Source of the DNA: Methanolinea sp.
GTDB lineage: Archaea > Halobacteriota > Methanomicrobia > Methanomicrobiales > Methanospirillaceae
Direction: 5' to 3'
Length of the DNA stretch: 64,000 bases
Assembly (NCBI GenBank): GCA_029907345.1
Contig: JARYMB010000003.1
Location: 1 to 64,000 of the forward strand
Of this stretch, positions 51,627-60,125 are shown piece by piece (within the stretch, counting starts at the first letter, position 1; every line of letters begins with the position of its first letter). Both the position numbers and the translations under genes were made by a program. The notes beneath the pieces were generated by a model. It was not told the origin of the DNA, made no database searches, and was given only the letters and a program-made list of their open reading frames with translations.

Positions 51627-53203
51627 GGTTTGATCCCGGAGCCTGGAAGGCGCGGTCCCGTGAACATTTCGAGAGGGCCTGGCATGAGGGCCCCGGTGTC
51701 CTGACACCGCCGCGGGCCGGTGATCGGTACCCGCGGCTCCGTTACCCGGCACCTCTCCCCCATCCCGTCTTCGATATGGTCCACCGGCTGCGCGAGACCT
51801 ACCTCCGCCTCGGGTTCGTCGAGACCTGCAATCCCATCATCGTCGAGGAGCAGGACGTGTACAGGCAGTTCGGGCCCGAAGCGAGTGCTGTCCTTGACCG
51901 GGTCTTCTACCTCGGGGGACTCGATCGCCCCAACCAGGGGATAGGGAGGGAAGAACTCGAGGGTATCGCGTCGATAACAGGAAAACCGGTCACCGCTGAC
52001 GAGGAGGCAAGGCTTCGCCGAATCCTCCAGGACTACAAGAGGTCCGCTATCGACGGGGATGACCTTATCCACGCAACCTCGGATGCCCTCGGTATCGATG
52101 ACGGCGTGACCGTCGAGATCTACGAGAAAGTCTTCTCGGCTTTCCGTGAGCTTTCCCCCCGGTCCTCCCGGTCCACGCTGCGCAGCCACATGACGAGCGG
52201 ATGGTTCCTTACCCTCTCCGCCCTCTGGGAGAGGTGCCCGCATCCCCTGAAGCTCTTTTCCGTGGACCGCTGTTTCCGGCGCGAGCAGGAGGAGGGCCCG
52301 ACCCGGCTGATGAGCTATCACTCCGCGTCCTGTGTCGTTGCGGGGGACGACGTCACCAACGAGGAGGGAAAAGCCGTTGCCGAGGCCCTCCTCTCTGCAT
52401 TTGGGTTTACGGACTTCCGGTTCCGCCCGGACGAGAAAAGGTCAAAGTACTACATGCCTGACACCCAGACCGAGGTCTATGCACGCCATCCCGTCCATGA
52501 CTGGGTCGAGGTGGCGACGTTTGGCATGTATTCGCCTTCCGCCCTTGCCGAATACGGGATCGGGATTCCCGTGATGAACCTCGGGCTCGGCGTGGAACGC
52601 CTTGCAATGATTGCAACCAATGCAAAGGATATTCGGGAAATGGTCTATCCCCAGTTCCACCCCGGTCCACTCCCGGATCTCGAGATTGCACGGGGAGTCA
52701 CAGTACGCAGCGAACCTGTCACGGTGGAGGGAAGAATCCTCTGCCAGGCAATCGCCCGGACGGCACGGGAGCATGCGGCAGAGACCGGACCATGCTCGTT
52801 CGTTGCATTCGAAGGGCAGCTTGGTGCTGCCCGGATCCGTGTTCTCGTCGAAGAGCAGGAGGAAGGGGCCAAGCTTCTCGGGCCTGCATGCGGCAACGAG
52901 GTCTTTGTTTACCAGGGGTCCATCCTCGGTGTGCCGGACACTCCCCAGTGGGCTGTTGTCCGAACCGAGGGTGTTTCCTGCGGTATCTCCTACCTGGACG
53001 CTGTCAGCATGCTTGCTGCTGCCCGGATCGAGGAAGGGGCCGCCTGCGGAAAACCGGTTCACGTCCAGGTCAAGATGGCAAAACTCCCAAGCGACGTTAA
53101 CCTGCGCATCGCCGACTACGTGATGCGGGATATCACCGACAGGAAGAAGAAAGTGGATGTCCGCGGGCCTGTTTTCTTTGCCGCGCGGTCGGAACTCATC
53201 TAG
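51623..53203 (+). CDS. sepS: O-phosphoseryl-tRNA(Cys) synthetase
   Basis: SepRS attaches O-phosphoserine to tRNA-Cys; SepCysS then converts it to Cys-tRNA. This route is characteristic of methanogens. The 526-residue class II enzyme has a PheRS-like core: [19 protein letters not shown] (about 47-65), [38 protein letters not shown] and [10 protein letters not shown]. The C-terminal RNA-binding part runs to the end. It is coupled to taw1 (ATGA). No CysRS, SepCysS or SepCysE lies in this window. Confidence 0.96.
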   Translation: MRFDPGAWKARSREHFERAWHEGPGVLTPPRAGDRYPRLRYPAPLPHPVFDMVHRLRETYLRLGFVETCNPIIVEEQDVYRQFGPEASAVLDRVFYLGGLDRPNQGIGREELEGIASITGKPVTADEEARLRRILQDYKRSAIDGDDLIHATSDALGIDDGVTVEIYEKVFSAFRELSPRSSRSTLRSHMTSGWFLTLSALWERCPHPLKLFSVDRCFRREQEEGPTRLMSYHSASCVVAGDDVTNEEGKAVAEALLSAFGFTDFRFRPDEKRSKYYMPDTQTEVYARHPVHDWVEVATFGMYSPSALAEYGIGIPVMNLGLGVERLAMIATNAKDIREMVYPQFHPGPLPDLEIARGVTVRSEPVTVEGRILCQAIARTAREHAAETGPCSFVAFEGQLGAARIRVLVEEQEEGAKLLGPACGNEVFVYQGSILGVPDTPQWAVVRTEGVSCGISYLDAVSMLAAARIEEGAACGKPVHVQVKMAKLPSDVNLRIADYVMRDITDRKKKVDVRGPVFFAARSELI

Positions 53204-53245
53204 ACGCCGACCCCTTTCCGACACCTTGCGGGCCGTTCCCTCCTC

Positions 53246-54382
53246 CTATCCGGGCGGGGGGGACGCCCTGTTTTCCTCCCGGGGCCTGGCAAGTACATTC
53301 CGGATAGCGTTGCTGTACTTTGCGACAAATGCTCCGATGATCGAGGTCACGATGACCATCGTGGCCACAGCGCTCGAGACTGCACCAGACCCCCAGAGGG
53401 CAGCGATGGCAATCGAGAATTCACCGCGGCCAATGGTATTTGCCCAAATCTCTACTCCGGAATTCCTGCTTCCATGGACGAAATGCCCGATGGCAATCCC
53501 GGACAGGTACTTGGAGAACACTGCAACGATACTCACACCTGCAATCGCCGCCACCGAGACTCCTTCGGCGAAGATATCGGTTGTTATCCCGAAGAAGACG
53601 AAGAAGACCACAAGGAAGACATCCTTGAAAGGCCTCGAGTGGACCTCGAAGGAGACGGGGTCGATCGTCCCGAGGACGGTCCCAAACGCGATCACCATGA
53701 AGGACTCGGGGATGCCCCACGCGCTGGCCAGGGCTGCGATGCCGAGCACCGCGGAGAACGTCAGGAGCACGGGGAGTTCGTCGTCCCGTTTCAGGATCGA
53801 CGTGATGTAGTCCCTGCCCGTATGCGTGATCAGAATAAGGGCAAGCAGGAGACTCACCGTCTTTGCTAAGACGATGAGGGGGTGTTCCCCTGATGACCCG
53901 AAGAATGCGAGGACGAGGATGACAACGATATCTTCAAAGACCATGAGCCAGACAATGGTTTCTGCCTCCCTCATCAGGAGCTTCTTGTTCTCGACAAGTG
54001 ACGTGACCGCCATTGCCGTGCTGCTGATGAAAAATGCAGCGGCAATAACAAGGGCGTCTGCAAGGGAAAAGCCCAGTGCATACGCTGCCACAAACCCGAT
54101 GATGACGTTGATGTGGAGGTCCAGCAGCCCGCTCTGGGCAATGGCCCTGTGGTTGCTCCATATCCTGTCGGGCTTGATCTCGAGCCCGAGGAAGAAGAGG
54201 AGGAAGAGCAGGCCGAGATGGGTGAGGAACAGGGCGACGCCGTCCACCCCGACGAGACCAAGCCCGCTCTTCCCTATCAGGAGCCCTGCGATGATGTAGA
54301 AGGGTATCGAGGGGAGCGCCAGTTTCTTGGTGATCAGGGCGAGCACCAGGCAGACAAAGAGAGCGAGGACGACCCCTTCCAT
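53246..54382 (-). CDS. Kef-type cation/proton antiporter (CPA2 family)
   Basis: A 378-residue transporter with about twelve membrane segments. Features of CPA2: PSIPFYIIAGLLIGKSGLG at the start (about 25-43), LFFLGLEIKPDRI, a discontinuous helix with AAFFISSTAMAVTSL, and GRGEFSIAIAALWG near the end with the polar residues of the ion path. It likely exchanges K+ or Na+ for H+. The adjacent TrkA-C protein overlaps it by four bases and is probably its cytosolic gate. Confidence 0.92.
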   Translation of the reverse strand: MEGVVLALFVCLVLALITKKLALPSIPFYIIAGLLIGKSGLGLVGVDGVALFLTHLGLLFLLFFLGLEIKPDRIWSNHRAIAQSGLLDLHINVIIGFVAAYALGFSLADALVIAAAFFISSTAMAVTSLVENKKLLMREAETIVWLMVFEDIVVILVLAFFGSSGEHPLIVLAKTVSLLLALILITHTGRDYITSILKRDDELPVLLTFSAVLGIAALASAWGIPESFMVIAFGTVLGTIDPVSFEVHSRPFKDVFLVVFFVFFGITTDIFAEGVSVAAIAGVSIVAVFSKYLSGIAIGHFVHGSRNSGVEIWANTIGRGEFSIAIAALWGSGAVSSAVATMVIVTSIIGAFVAKYSNAIRNVLARPREENRASPPPG

Positions 54383-54867
54383 CAGGTCACCAGGATAACC
54401 TGCTCAAGCTGCTTCAGCTGATCTGCCTCCCCTATGGCAACGATCGCGTCTCCTTCCTCGAACGTAAAACCGGGCGGCGGGTTGATGATGTTTCGCCCGC
54501 CCCGGGATACCGCGATCACCGTTGCACCCGTTCGTGCCCGTATCTGGAGTTCCTCGAGGCTCTTTCCCGCGCAGTGCTTTCCGATGATGTAGGTATGCAC
54601 GCTGATGCGGAGGTCCGAGAGTGCCGAGAATGCTATCTCCACGCTCTCTTTATCGGCCTCCATGATGGCCCCCGAGAGGATCGCTCCTATCCTGCGGGCT
54701 TCAGCGGGAGTCAGTTCGGCAACGCACGGTGTCGACGAGTCGTGCGGGAGCGTGTACATCTGGATATTCCCGCTTTTCAGGAAGAAGATGGCAACGGTAT
54801 CCTTCTTTTCCGTTTCAAGCTCGTATTTCGTCCCTATCCCCGGCAGGTTGAGAGAACGGAGTGCCAT
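54382..54867 (-). CDS. TrkA-C-domain regulator of the antiporter
   Basis: A 161-residue cytosolic protein. The first 75 residues are an unassigned domain with MALRSLNLPGIGTKYELET; the second half is a TrkA C-terminal domain: IGKHCAGKSLEELQIRARTG, VIAVSRGGRNIINPPPGFTF and EGDAIVAIGEADQLKQL. Such domains bind nucleotides or c-di-AMP and gate K+ transporters (KhtT-like). Start at ATG 54867; CTTTTTAAGATCC at about 54889-54901 on the minus strand is a TATA candidate, giving a nearly leaderless mRNA. Coupled to the antiporter. Confidence 0.87.
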   Translation of the reverse strand: MALRSLNLPGIGTKYELETEKKDTVAIFFLKSGNIQMYTLPHDSSTPCVAELTPAEARRIGAILSGAIMEADKESVEIAFSALSDLRISVHTYIIGKHCAGKSLEELQIRARTGATVIAVSRGGRNIINPPPGFTFEEGDAIVAIGEADQLKQLEQVILVT

Positions 54868-55184
54868 AAACACGTTTCTCCCGCGGATCTTAAAAAGAAT
54901 GAGGATATGCGGAGAACGGGCCCGGAGTCGCGCCTGCCCGGGAAGGCCCCTGCTGCACGTGCAAACGAGGGAGTGGGGACCCGGAAAAAAGGGGGAGTTG
55001 GCGGGTCCTTCCCCATCAAGGTGGCTTTTTGGAGGGTTGCAGAGGGAGGTCGTTTTCTTCCCGGCCTCCTCGATCCAGATGTCTGGCATACCTGTTTATA
55101 AACTCCTGCCGTGGAGGGTGAAAGTGTCCGGACAGCATGGCCCATCCCCCATGTATTAATGGCAGCAGCACCACACCATGGGTG
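54868..55184. other. GC-rich intergenic region with a symmetric TATA element
   Basis: No gene is supported here. The open frame upstream of the TrkA-C gene runs through it without homology. GTTTATAAAC, a perfect 10-base palindrome near 55094-55103, can act as a TATA box in either direction: toward rlmH (start near 55125) or toward a possible minus-strand RNA beginning near 55072. The stretch 54905-55070 is rich in C and G runs and could fold, but I see no box C/D, H/ACA or RNase P signature. Confidence 0.4.
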
Positions 55185-55664
55185 ATGCAGGTCCGCGTTA
55201 TCGGTGTAGGCCGGGTGAGAGAAAATTACATCCGGGAGGGGATTCGGGACTACTGTACCCGGATCATGCCCTACATGCGGGTCGAGCTGCGTGACATTCC
55301 CGATGAAAGGATACCCGAAAGGATAGGGGAGCGGGAACGGGAAGATCTCCTCGCCCGGGAGGGTGCACGGATCCTCGCTGCCACAGAGGGTGCAGCCATC
55401 CGAATCGTGTGTGCTGTCGACGGGGAACCCTGGAGCAGCGAGGAACTTGCAGCCAGGCTGAAGAAGTGGGAACTGTCCGGGCAGTCAAGGGTCGCGTTCG
55501 TGGTCGGCGGACCCCTCGGGATTGGCAGTCCGGTCCTGTCTGCCGCAACCCACGTGCTCTCCCTCTCCCGGATGACGTTCCCCCACCAGCTCGCCCGCCT
55601 CATACTCCTCGAGCAAATCTTTCGTGCATGCCGGATCAACAGCGGAGAGGCCTACCATAAATAA
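55185..55664 (+). CDS. rlmH: 23S rRNA (pseudouridine-1915-N3)-methyltransferase RlmH family
   Basis: A 159-residue SPOUT methyltransferase. The knot region is VAFVVGGPLGIGSPVL (about 106-121) followed by LSLSRMTFPHQLARLILLEQIFRACRI split at about 126-152, the RlmH signature. In bacteria it methylates pseudouridine 1915 in helix 69; archaeal relatives are assumed to act on the equivalent site. ATG 55185 fits the family start (MQVRVIGVGR), with GGGTG just before; the first ATG at 55137 is upstream of it and less likely. It converges with the radical SAM gene. Confidence 0.9.
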   Translation: MQVRVIGVGRVRENYIREGIRDYCTRIMPYMRVELRDIPDERIPERIGEREREDLLAREGARILAATEGAAIRIVCAVDGEPWSSEELAARLKKWELSGQSRVAFVVGGPLGIGSPVLSAATHVLSLSRMTFPHQLARLILLEQIFRACRINSGEAYHK

Positions 55665-55680
55665 ATGAGGGGGAGGGGCG

Positions 55681-56808
55681 TCAGGGGATTATCTCGCATC
55701 CGTTGTACCGCGTGTGGGAAAAGTCATCCCTCCTTATCAGCCCCTTCCGGATACACTCCCTGACCCGGGGGAGCACTTCGAGGAGGCAATCGTGCAGGTT
55801 CTCAACCGTCTGGCACACGAGTTTTCTCATCTGCTCGGGCCATGGCCGCATGACCTGTGAATAGAGGCATCTTCCCCCGCAGAACCAGAGAAGATGGCAT
55901 GACGAGCAGCCTGAGCCGACCGCGACACGGGGCAGGCAAAGGGGGTCGGCAGTTGCGATGTGCCCGACGTAGAACTCCTTCATCCCTGCCATGACCGGGC
56001 AGGGGCCGATGTGCCCGTCGGTCATGATGGTATAGTTGGCATGGCCCGAACCGCAGCGGAGGAGACTGGCCCGCCCATCCAGGAGATCCTGCATGGGCTG
56101 CAGGAAGGGATACCAGCGGCGGACTCCCTCCCCGGCTTCCATGCTTTCCACCCAGTCCCGGACCAGCCTCCGGATACCCGGGTTATAGCTGGTGCGGGCC
56201 CACTCGCAGAATGTTCGCATCGCGCCATACCCTGAAAAATCCGCGTCGAGCTGCCAGTGAATGGACCGGAACGGAAAGACAGGGTTTCCTGCAAGTGCCC
56301 GGACCGCCTCGCGGATGTCCGTGTCCTCCCCGACAGTCATCCGGGCGATGAGTTCCCCGCGAAAACCTCCCCGGGCAAGCTCCTGCACGTTCTCCATGAC
56401 ACGCCGGTATGTCCCCTTCCCCCGGTGCCGGTCGGTAAGCTCCTCCGTGCCGTCGAGCGAGACAAGGATGGTCTCGAACCGGTTCCGGTAGGGAGCAGGG
56501 AGACGGGAGAGGAGCACGCCGTTTGTCTGGAGCATGAACCTTTTGACAGGGGCATTGTCCATGATCTCCTCGATCAGGGCCACACGGAGCAGGGGCTCCC
56601 CCCCGTAGAACGTCAGGCAGGCCGAGGGGTCTCCCGCAAGGAAGGAGTAGAGGTCACGCAGGTCAAAAGAGAGTTCGGATGGGAGATCCCAGTCTATCTC
56701 CACGTCACGACCGCCGGACCATGGTGCATTGCCTTCAAGGACCCTGCCCCTGCAGTAACTGCAGCAGAGGTTGCAGTCATCGGTGAGGATGAGATGAAAA
56801 AAGACCAT
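55681..56808 (-). CDS. Radical SAM/SPASM enzyme, putative peptide modifier
   Basis: A 375-residue radical SAM enzyme. The cluster motif is CNLCCSYCRGR (about 12-22), then FYGGEPLLRV and MLQTNGVLLSRL. The C-terminal region is a SPASM-type domain with many cysteines: CGSGHANYTIMTDGHIGPCP, then CSSCHLLWFCGGRCLY and CQTVENLHDC. It resembles the archaeal AF1577/Mhun_1560 families, annotated as putative peptide-modifying enzymes. No precursor peptide, peptidase or exporter is adjacent. Start at ATG 56808 places the cluster near the N-terminus as in homologues. Confidence 0.85.
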   Translation of the reverse strand: MVFFHLILTDDCNLCCSYCRGRVLEGNAPWSGGRDVEIDWDLPSELSFDLRDLYSFLAGDPSACLTFYGGEPLLRVALIEEIMDNAPVKRFMLQTNGVLLSRLPAPYRNRFETILVSLDGTEELTDRHRGKGTYRRVMENVQELARGGFRGELIARMTVGEDTDIREAVRALAGNPVFPFRSIHWQLDADFSGYGAMRTFCEWARTSYNPGIRRLVRDWVESMEAGEGVRRWYPFLQPMQDLLDGRASLLRCGSGHANYTIMTDGHIGPCPVMAGMKEFYVGHIATADPLCLPRVAVGSGCSSCHLLWFCGGRCLYSQVMRPWPEQMRKLVCQTVENLHDCLLEVLPRVRECIRKGLIRRDDFSHTRYNGCEIIP

Positions 56809-56833
56809 TATGATCGGAAAATGGTATTGCTTC

Positions 56834-57697
56834 TTATCGGTCCCTTCTCCGGGATACCGTGGCCGCGAGGGCAAATGCAGCAATCCCCAGCGACAGGATG
56901 GTGACAGGAGAGGCAAGGGGTGTTGCTGTCTTCCTTGGTGCAGTCGTCTGCGGCGGGACCGCCGTCTGGAGAAGTTCCGGGGAGCTCCGTGCCCTGTAGA
57001 GCGTCTCGTTGACCCGCTGCATCCCGGCTATGGCATTCTCCATCTTCGGATTGATCCGGACCGCTTCCTGGTATGCCTCGAGCGCTTCCTGGTACCGGCC
57101 GAGGTGGGAGAGGGCATCTCCCTTCGTTGTCCAGAGCTGTGCGTTGTATCGCGCCTCGTTGGGGTTGCGCCTCATCTCCCTCTCTGCAAGACGGACGACC
57201 TCGTTGTACACCTCCATTGCCTTGTCCGGCCGTCCCATCTTCTGGAGGCAGACCCCTTTTTCGTAGAGGGTGTATAAATCGTTGGCATTGATGGCAAGGG
57301 CCCGATCATACGAATCGATAGCCGCCTGGTACTGTTCCTGCGCCTGGAGCGCATCGCCCTTGTTCTTCCAGGCCACTGTATAGTAGGGGTCGATATCGAG
57401 TGCCTTCTGGAAGGACTCGACCGCGTCGGGGAACCTGCCGACCTTCATCTGTGCTATCCCTAGCCGGTTCCATATCTGGCTGCTGTAGGGATCAAGCTCG
57501 ATTGCCTCCCTGTAGAGGTCGAGAGCTTCCGTATACTGCCCCTGCAGCACGAGGTCATCTGCCCTTCGCATGAGGCCCTGGGCAATCTCGGCCGGGGTGT
57601 CCGCAAGCACGGGGGCTGCCAGTATGACGAGGACTGTCGCTGCCGCTAAAAAGATCCCGATCCTGCCCCCACCCCATGCGGTATGTCCACTCCTCAT
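56834..57697 (-). CDS. Secreted TPR-repeat protein with C-terminal anchor
   Basis: A 287-residue exported protein. The signal peptide ends near LAAPVLADTPA. Five to six TPR units follow: YTEALDLYREAIELDPYSSQ, WNRLGIAQMKVGRFPDAVES, WKNKGDALQAQEQYQAAIDS and so on to about residue 235. A Thr/Pro-rich linker then leads to a C-terminal membrane segment with an RRRDR end, which may be a sorting or anchoring signal. The start at 57697 is chosen because a TATA box (GTTTTATATAGT, minus strand, 57727-57738) lies 36 bases upstream, beyond which the earlier ATG at 57739 falls. Confidence 0.85.
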   Translation of the reverse strand: MRSGHTAWGGGRIGIFLAAATVLVILAAPVLADTPAEIAQGLMRRADDLVLQGQYTEALDLYREAIELDPYSSQIWNRLGIAQMKVGRFPDAVESFQKALDIDPYYTVAWKNKGDALQAQEQYQAAIDSYDRALAINANDLYTLYEKGVCLQKMGRPDKAMEVYNEVVRLAEREMRRNPNEARYNAQLWTTKGDALSHLGRYQEALEAYQEAVRINPKMENAIAGMQRVNETLYRARSSPELLQTAVPPQTTAPRKTATPLASPVTILSLGIAAFALAATVSRRRDR

Positions 57698-57726
57698 ATC
57701 ACTGCAGTATTCATTGATGCCCGGCA

Positions 57727-57738
57727 CTATATAAAACA
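57727..57738 (-). promoter_or_regulatory. TATA box of the TPR gene
   Basis: GTTTTATATAGT on the minus strand is centred about 26 bases before a probable transcript start near 57707, ten bases before the chosen ATG. Confidence 0.65.
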
Positions 57739-57995
57739 TAATTTGACTGCCGGGTTCATTTCCGCTGCCGCGTTTCCTTCCATGGGCTCTCCCAAAAACC
57801 CTGCATTTCGCAGTTTTTCCTCAAAGGTGCCATTGTGCACAGGACAGTCCCGGGACATCAGGGATTTTGGGCATATCCCTATCCAGATTCCTCATAAGCC
57901 GTTCCTATGGAAGGGTGTCCCAGGAACTTGGAAAAAACACCGTGCCCTTACAAAACCGGACCCTCTTCCGTGACCGCGAGAGATCTTTGGAGTAA

Positions 57996-58069
57996 TGGGC
58001 TCGAGGAGATTCGAACTCCTGACCTCCGCCGTGTGAAGGCGACGTCATAGCCAGCTAGACCACGAGCCC
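57996..58069 (-). tRNA. tRNA-Val (anticodon CAC)
   Basis: The acceptor stem GGGCTCG pairs with CGAGCCC, discriminator A; the anticodon stem TCGCC/GGCGG (G-U closing) holds loop TTCACAC; T loop TTCGAAT. Reads GTG. It lies three bases after tRNA-Gly on the same strand, so the two come from one precursor. Confidence 0.94.
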
Positions 58070-58072
58070 GAG

Positions 58073-58143
58073 TGCATCGACCGGGAATTGAACCCGGGCT
58101 ATAGGCTTGGAAGGCCTAAGTCATGCCACTAGACCATCGATGC
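58073..58143 (-). tRNA. tRNA-Gly (anticodon TCC)
   Basis: The acceptor stem GCATCGA pairs with TCGATGC, discriminator A; anticodon stem TAGGC/GCCTA with loop CTTCCAA; T loop TTCAATT. Reads GGA/GGG. It is first in the Gly-Val pair. AT-rich elements upstream on the minus strand (GCATAATACG near 58172-58181, or AAAATAAAAA near 58151) may be its promoter. Confidence 0.94.
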
Positions 58144-58310
58144 AATGAGCCTTTTTATTTTGGAAATGATGCGTATTATGCTTTGTGTTCCCGCGCTCCC
58201 TTTGCCTCAAAAGCCCTTGAATCGGCCCTGTTTGGGAGAAAAGCCAGGTAGGTGCAGGGAGGCGGAACACCATCCGTCCAGTGATAATTAAAAAAAAGTG
58301 AGAGCCGGCA

Positions 58311-59198
58311 CTATCCTTCCTGGTATCCCCTCATTTCGAGCTCGATCTTTTCGAGCGCTGCGATCCTCTTTTCCAGGGGCGGGTGGGTGGAGAAGAGCTC
58401 CATCAGCGTGGCTCCCGAGAGTGCGGGGATGATGAAGAAGGCATTTGCACTCTCGACCATTCTCTTCTGTTCCGGGGGAATGTAGTCCATCCTGCCGCTG
58501 ATCTTCTCGAGTGCAGAGATGAGGTCTCCCGGACGCCCGGTTATGTAGGCACTTCCACGGTCTGCAGAAAACTCCCTGTACCGGGAGAGGGCCATGATCA
58601 GGAGCTGTGATACGAAGTAAACGATGACAGCCACGATACCCGCGATGATCCAGGGGTTGTCATCCCTGCGCGAGAACATGCTCGCAAAGAGGAAGTTGTT
58701 CATGATCAGCGCAGCGATCATCGCCACGAAACTTGCCACCGTCATGGTCAGGACATCCCTGTTTTTCACGTGGGACAGCTCGTGTGCAATGACTGCCTCG
58801 AGCTCCCGGGGGGAAAGGAGCCTCATGATGGAATCGGTGACTGCCACAACGGCATGGCGCGGACTCCTCCCCGTGGCAAACGCGTTCGGAACAGGAGACT
58901 GCATGATCGCAACCCTGGGCATGGGTAACCCGGCTTCGGTTGCCAGCTTCTCGACCATGGCAAAGAGCTGGGGATTCTCGTCCCTCTCGATCACCCTTGC
59001 CCGCGTGCTCCAGAGCACAAGCTTGTCCGAGAAGAAATACTGGACGAACGCCATCCCGAAGACGAGTATGACCAGGAACGGAAGTCCCACGCCGAGCATG
59101 GAGAGTACTGCGAGGAAGACCAGGTACACCAGGAACAGGAGGAACATGGTCAGCCAGATCCTCACGGTGAGTCCGAGATCGCGTTTCCATACTTTCAT
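58311..59198 (-). CDS. htpX: HtpX-family M48 membrane metalloprotease
   Basis: A 295-residue zinc protease that degrades damaged membrane proteins. Two membrane segments near the N-terminus (about 11-29 and 33-51); the zinc motif HELSHVKNRDVL (about 136-147) with HExxH; two more hydrophobic spans; then the third zinc ligand in SRYREFSADRGSAYITG. PNAFATGRSP and THPPLEKRIAALEK are typical. The ATG at 59198 lies about 27 bases after a TATA box (TTTATAGATT), so the mRNA is leaderless; the longer upstream frame is not coding. Confidence 0.94.
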   Translation of the reverse strand: MKVWKRDLGLTVRIWLTMFLLFLVYLVFLAVLSMLGVGLPFLVILVFGMAFVQYFFSDKLVLWSTRARVIERDENPQLFAMVEKLATEAGLPMPRVAIMQSPVPNAFATGRSPRHAVVAVTDSIMRLLSPRELEAVIAHELSHVKNRDVLTMTVASFVAMIAALIMNNFLFASMFSRRDDNPWIIAGIVAVIVYFVSQLLIMALSRYREFSADRGSAYITGRPGDLISALEKISGRMDYIPPEQKRMVESANAFFIIPALSGATLMELFSTHPPLEKRIAALEKIELEMRGYQEG

Positions 59199-59220
59199 AA
59201 GTAACTTATTTGCCCTGCAA

Positions 59221-59230
59221 AATCTATAAA
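59221..59230 (-). promoter_or_regulatory. TATA box of htpX
   Basis: TTTATAGATT on the minus strand sits about 26 bases before the htpX ATG, consistent with a leaderless transcript. Confidence 0.65.
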
Positions 59231-59316
59231 TATTCTTCCAGCGGCATTCTGACCCCCCAAAAACCCGGGTTTCCCGGACGGATGAGTGCCAAGACCGTTC
59301 AAGGAAAGACGACACC

Positions 59317-60081
59317 ATGGAGCTTGACGAGATAACTATCAGCAGGGCCATCGTGGCATCCCAGCTCGAGAAATTCCTCGATTTCATGGAGATGGACGTG
59401 GCCGTGGTCGGAGCCGGGCCATCGGGACTCACTGCAGCAGCCCTCCTTGCGGAAAGGGGACACCGCGTCGGCCTCATCGAGAAGAAACTCTCTGTCGGAG
59501 GCGGTATGTGGGGAGGTGGAATGATGTTTCCCCGCATCGTTGTCCAGGAGGAGGCCCGGCGGCTCCTCGACCGTTTCGCAATCAGGTATACACCCTACCG
59601 GGAGGGTTACTACGTCTCCTCCTCTGTCGAGGCCGTGTCAAAGCTTACGGCTGCTGCATGCGACGCGGGTGTCGAGTTCTTCACGCTCTTTTCCGTCGAG
59701 GACGTGATGATCCACGGCGACGGGAGGCTCTCGGGCCTCGTCCTGAACTGGACGCCCGTGGAGATGGCCGGGCTCCACATCGACCCCCTTACCATGGGCT
59801 GCCGGGTTGCCGTGGATGCAACCGGTCACGACGCCGTTCTCGCACGCCTCGTCGAGAGGAAGGGAGGGGAGATCCGGGTGAAGGGAGAGAGTTTCATGTG
59901 GGCACACCGGGCAGAGAACGAGATCCTCTCTCACACGCGCGAGATCTTTCCCGGGCTGGTTGCCTGTGGCATGGCCGCCAATGCAATCGCCGGGGAACAC
60001 CGGATGGGACCGGTCTTTGGCGGTATGCTCCTCTCAGGGGAACGGGCAGCAGCACTTGCGGATTCGCTCCTTCGGACGTGA
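59317..60081 (+). CDS. thi4: Thi4-family thiazole synthase (sulfide-dependent archaeal type)
   Basis: Archaeal Thi4 makes the ADP-thiazole part of thiamin from NAD, glycine and sulfide; a related enzyme makes ribulose 1,5-bisphosphate. The 254-residue protein has the NAD site DVAVVGAGPSGLTAAALLAE (about 27-46), EKKLSVGGGMWGGGMMFPR (about 55-73) and GMAANAIAGEHRMGPVFGGM near the end. Where yeast Thi4 has its sulfur-donating Cys, this one reads AGLHIDPL with His, as in catalytic, sulfide-using archaeal forms. Confidence 0.93.
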   Translation: MELDEITISRAIVASQLEKFLDFMEMDVAVVGAGPSGLTAAALLAERGHRVGLIEKKLSVGGGMWGGGMMFPRIVVQEEARRLLDRFAIRYTPYREGYYVSSSVEAVSKLTAAACDAGVEFFTLFSVEDVMIHGDGRLSGLVLNWTPVEMAGLHIDPLTMGCRVAVDATGHDAVLARLVERKGGEIRVKGESFMWAHRAENEILSHTREIFPGLVACGMAANAIAGEHRMGPVFGGMLLSGERAAALADSLLRT

Positions 60082-60125
60082 TGCATCCCAATACCCTTTT
60101 TAGCCGATCCCCGCAATTCTCATGT

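Noticed and set aside
54905-55070. RNase P RNA or box C/D guide RNA in the gap before rlmH
   Set aside because: The conserved RNase P core and paired C (TGATGA) and D (CTGA) boxes were not found; only an unnamed structured region remains possible.
54868-55089. Extension of the TrkA-C protein by 74 residues
   Set aside because: The extra part is low-complexity without homology, and a TATA element lies within it just before ATG 54867.
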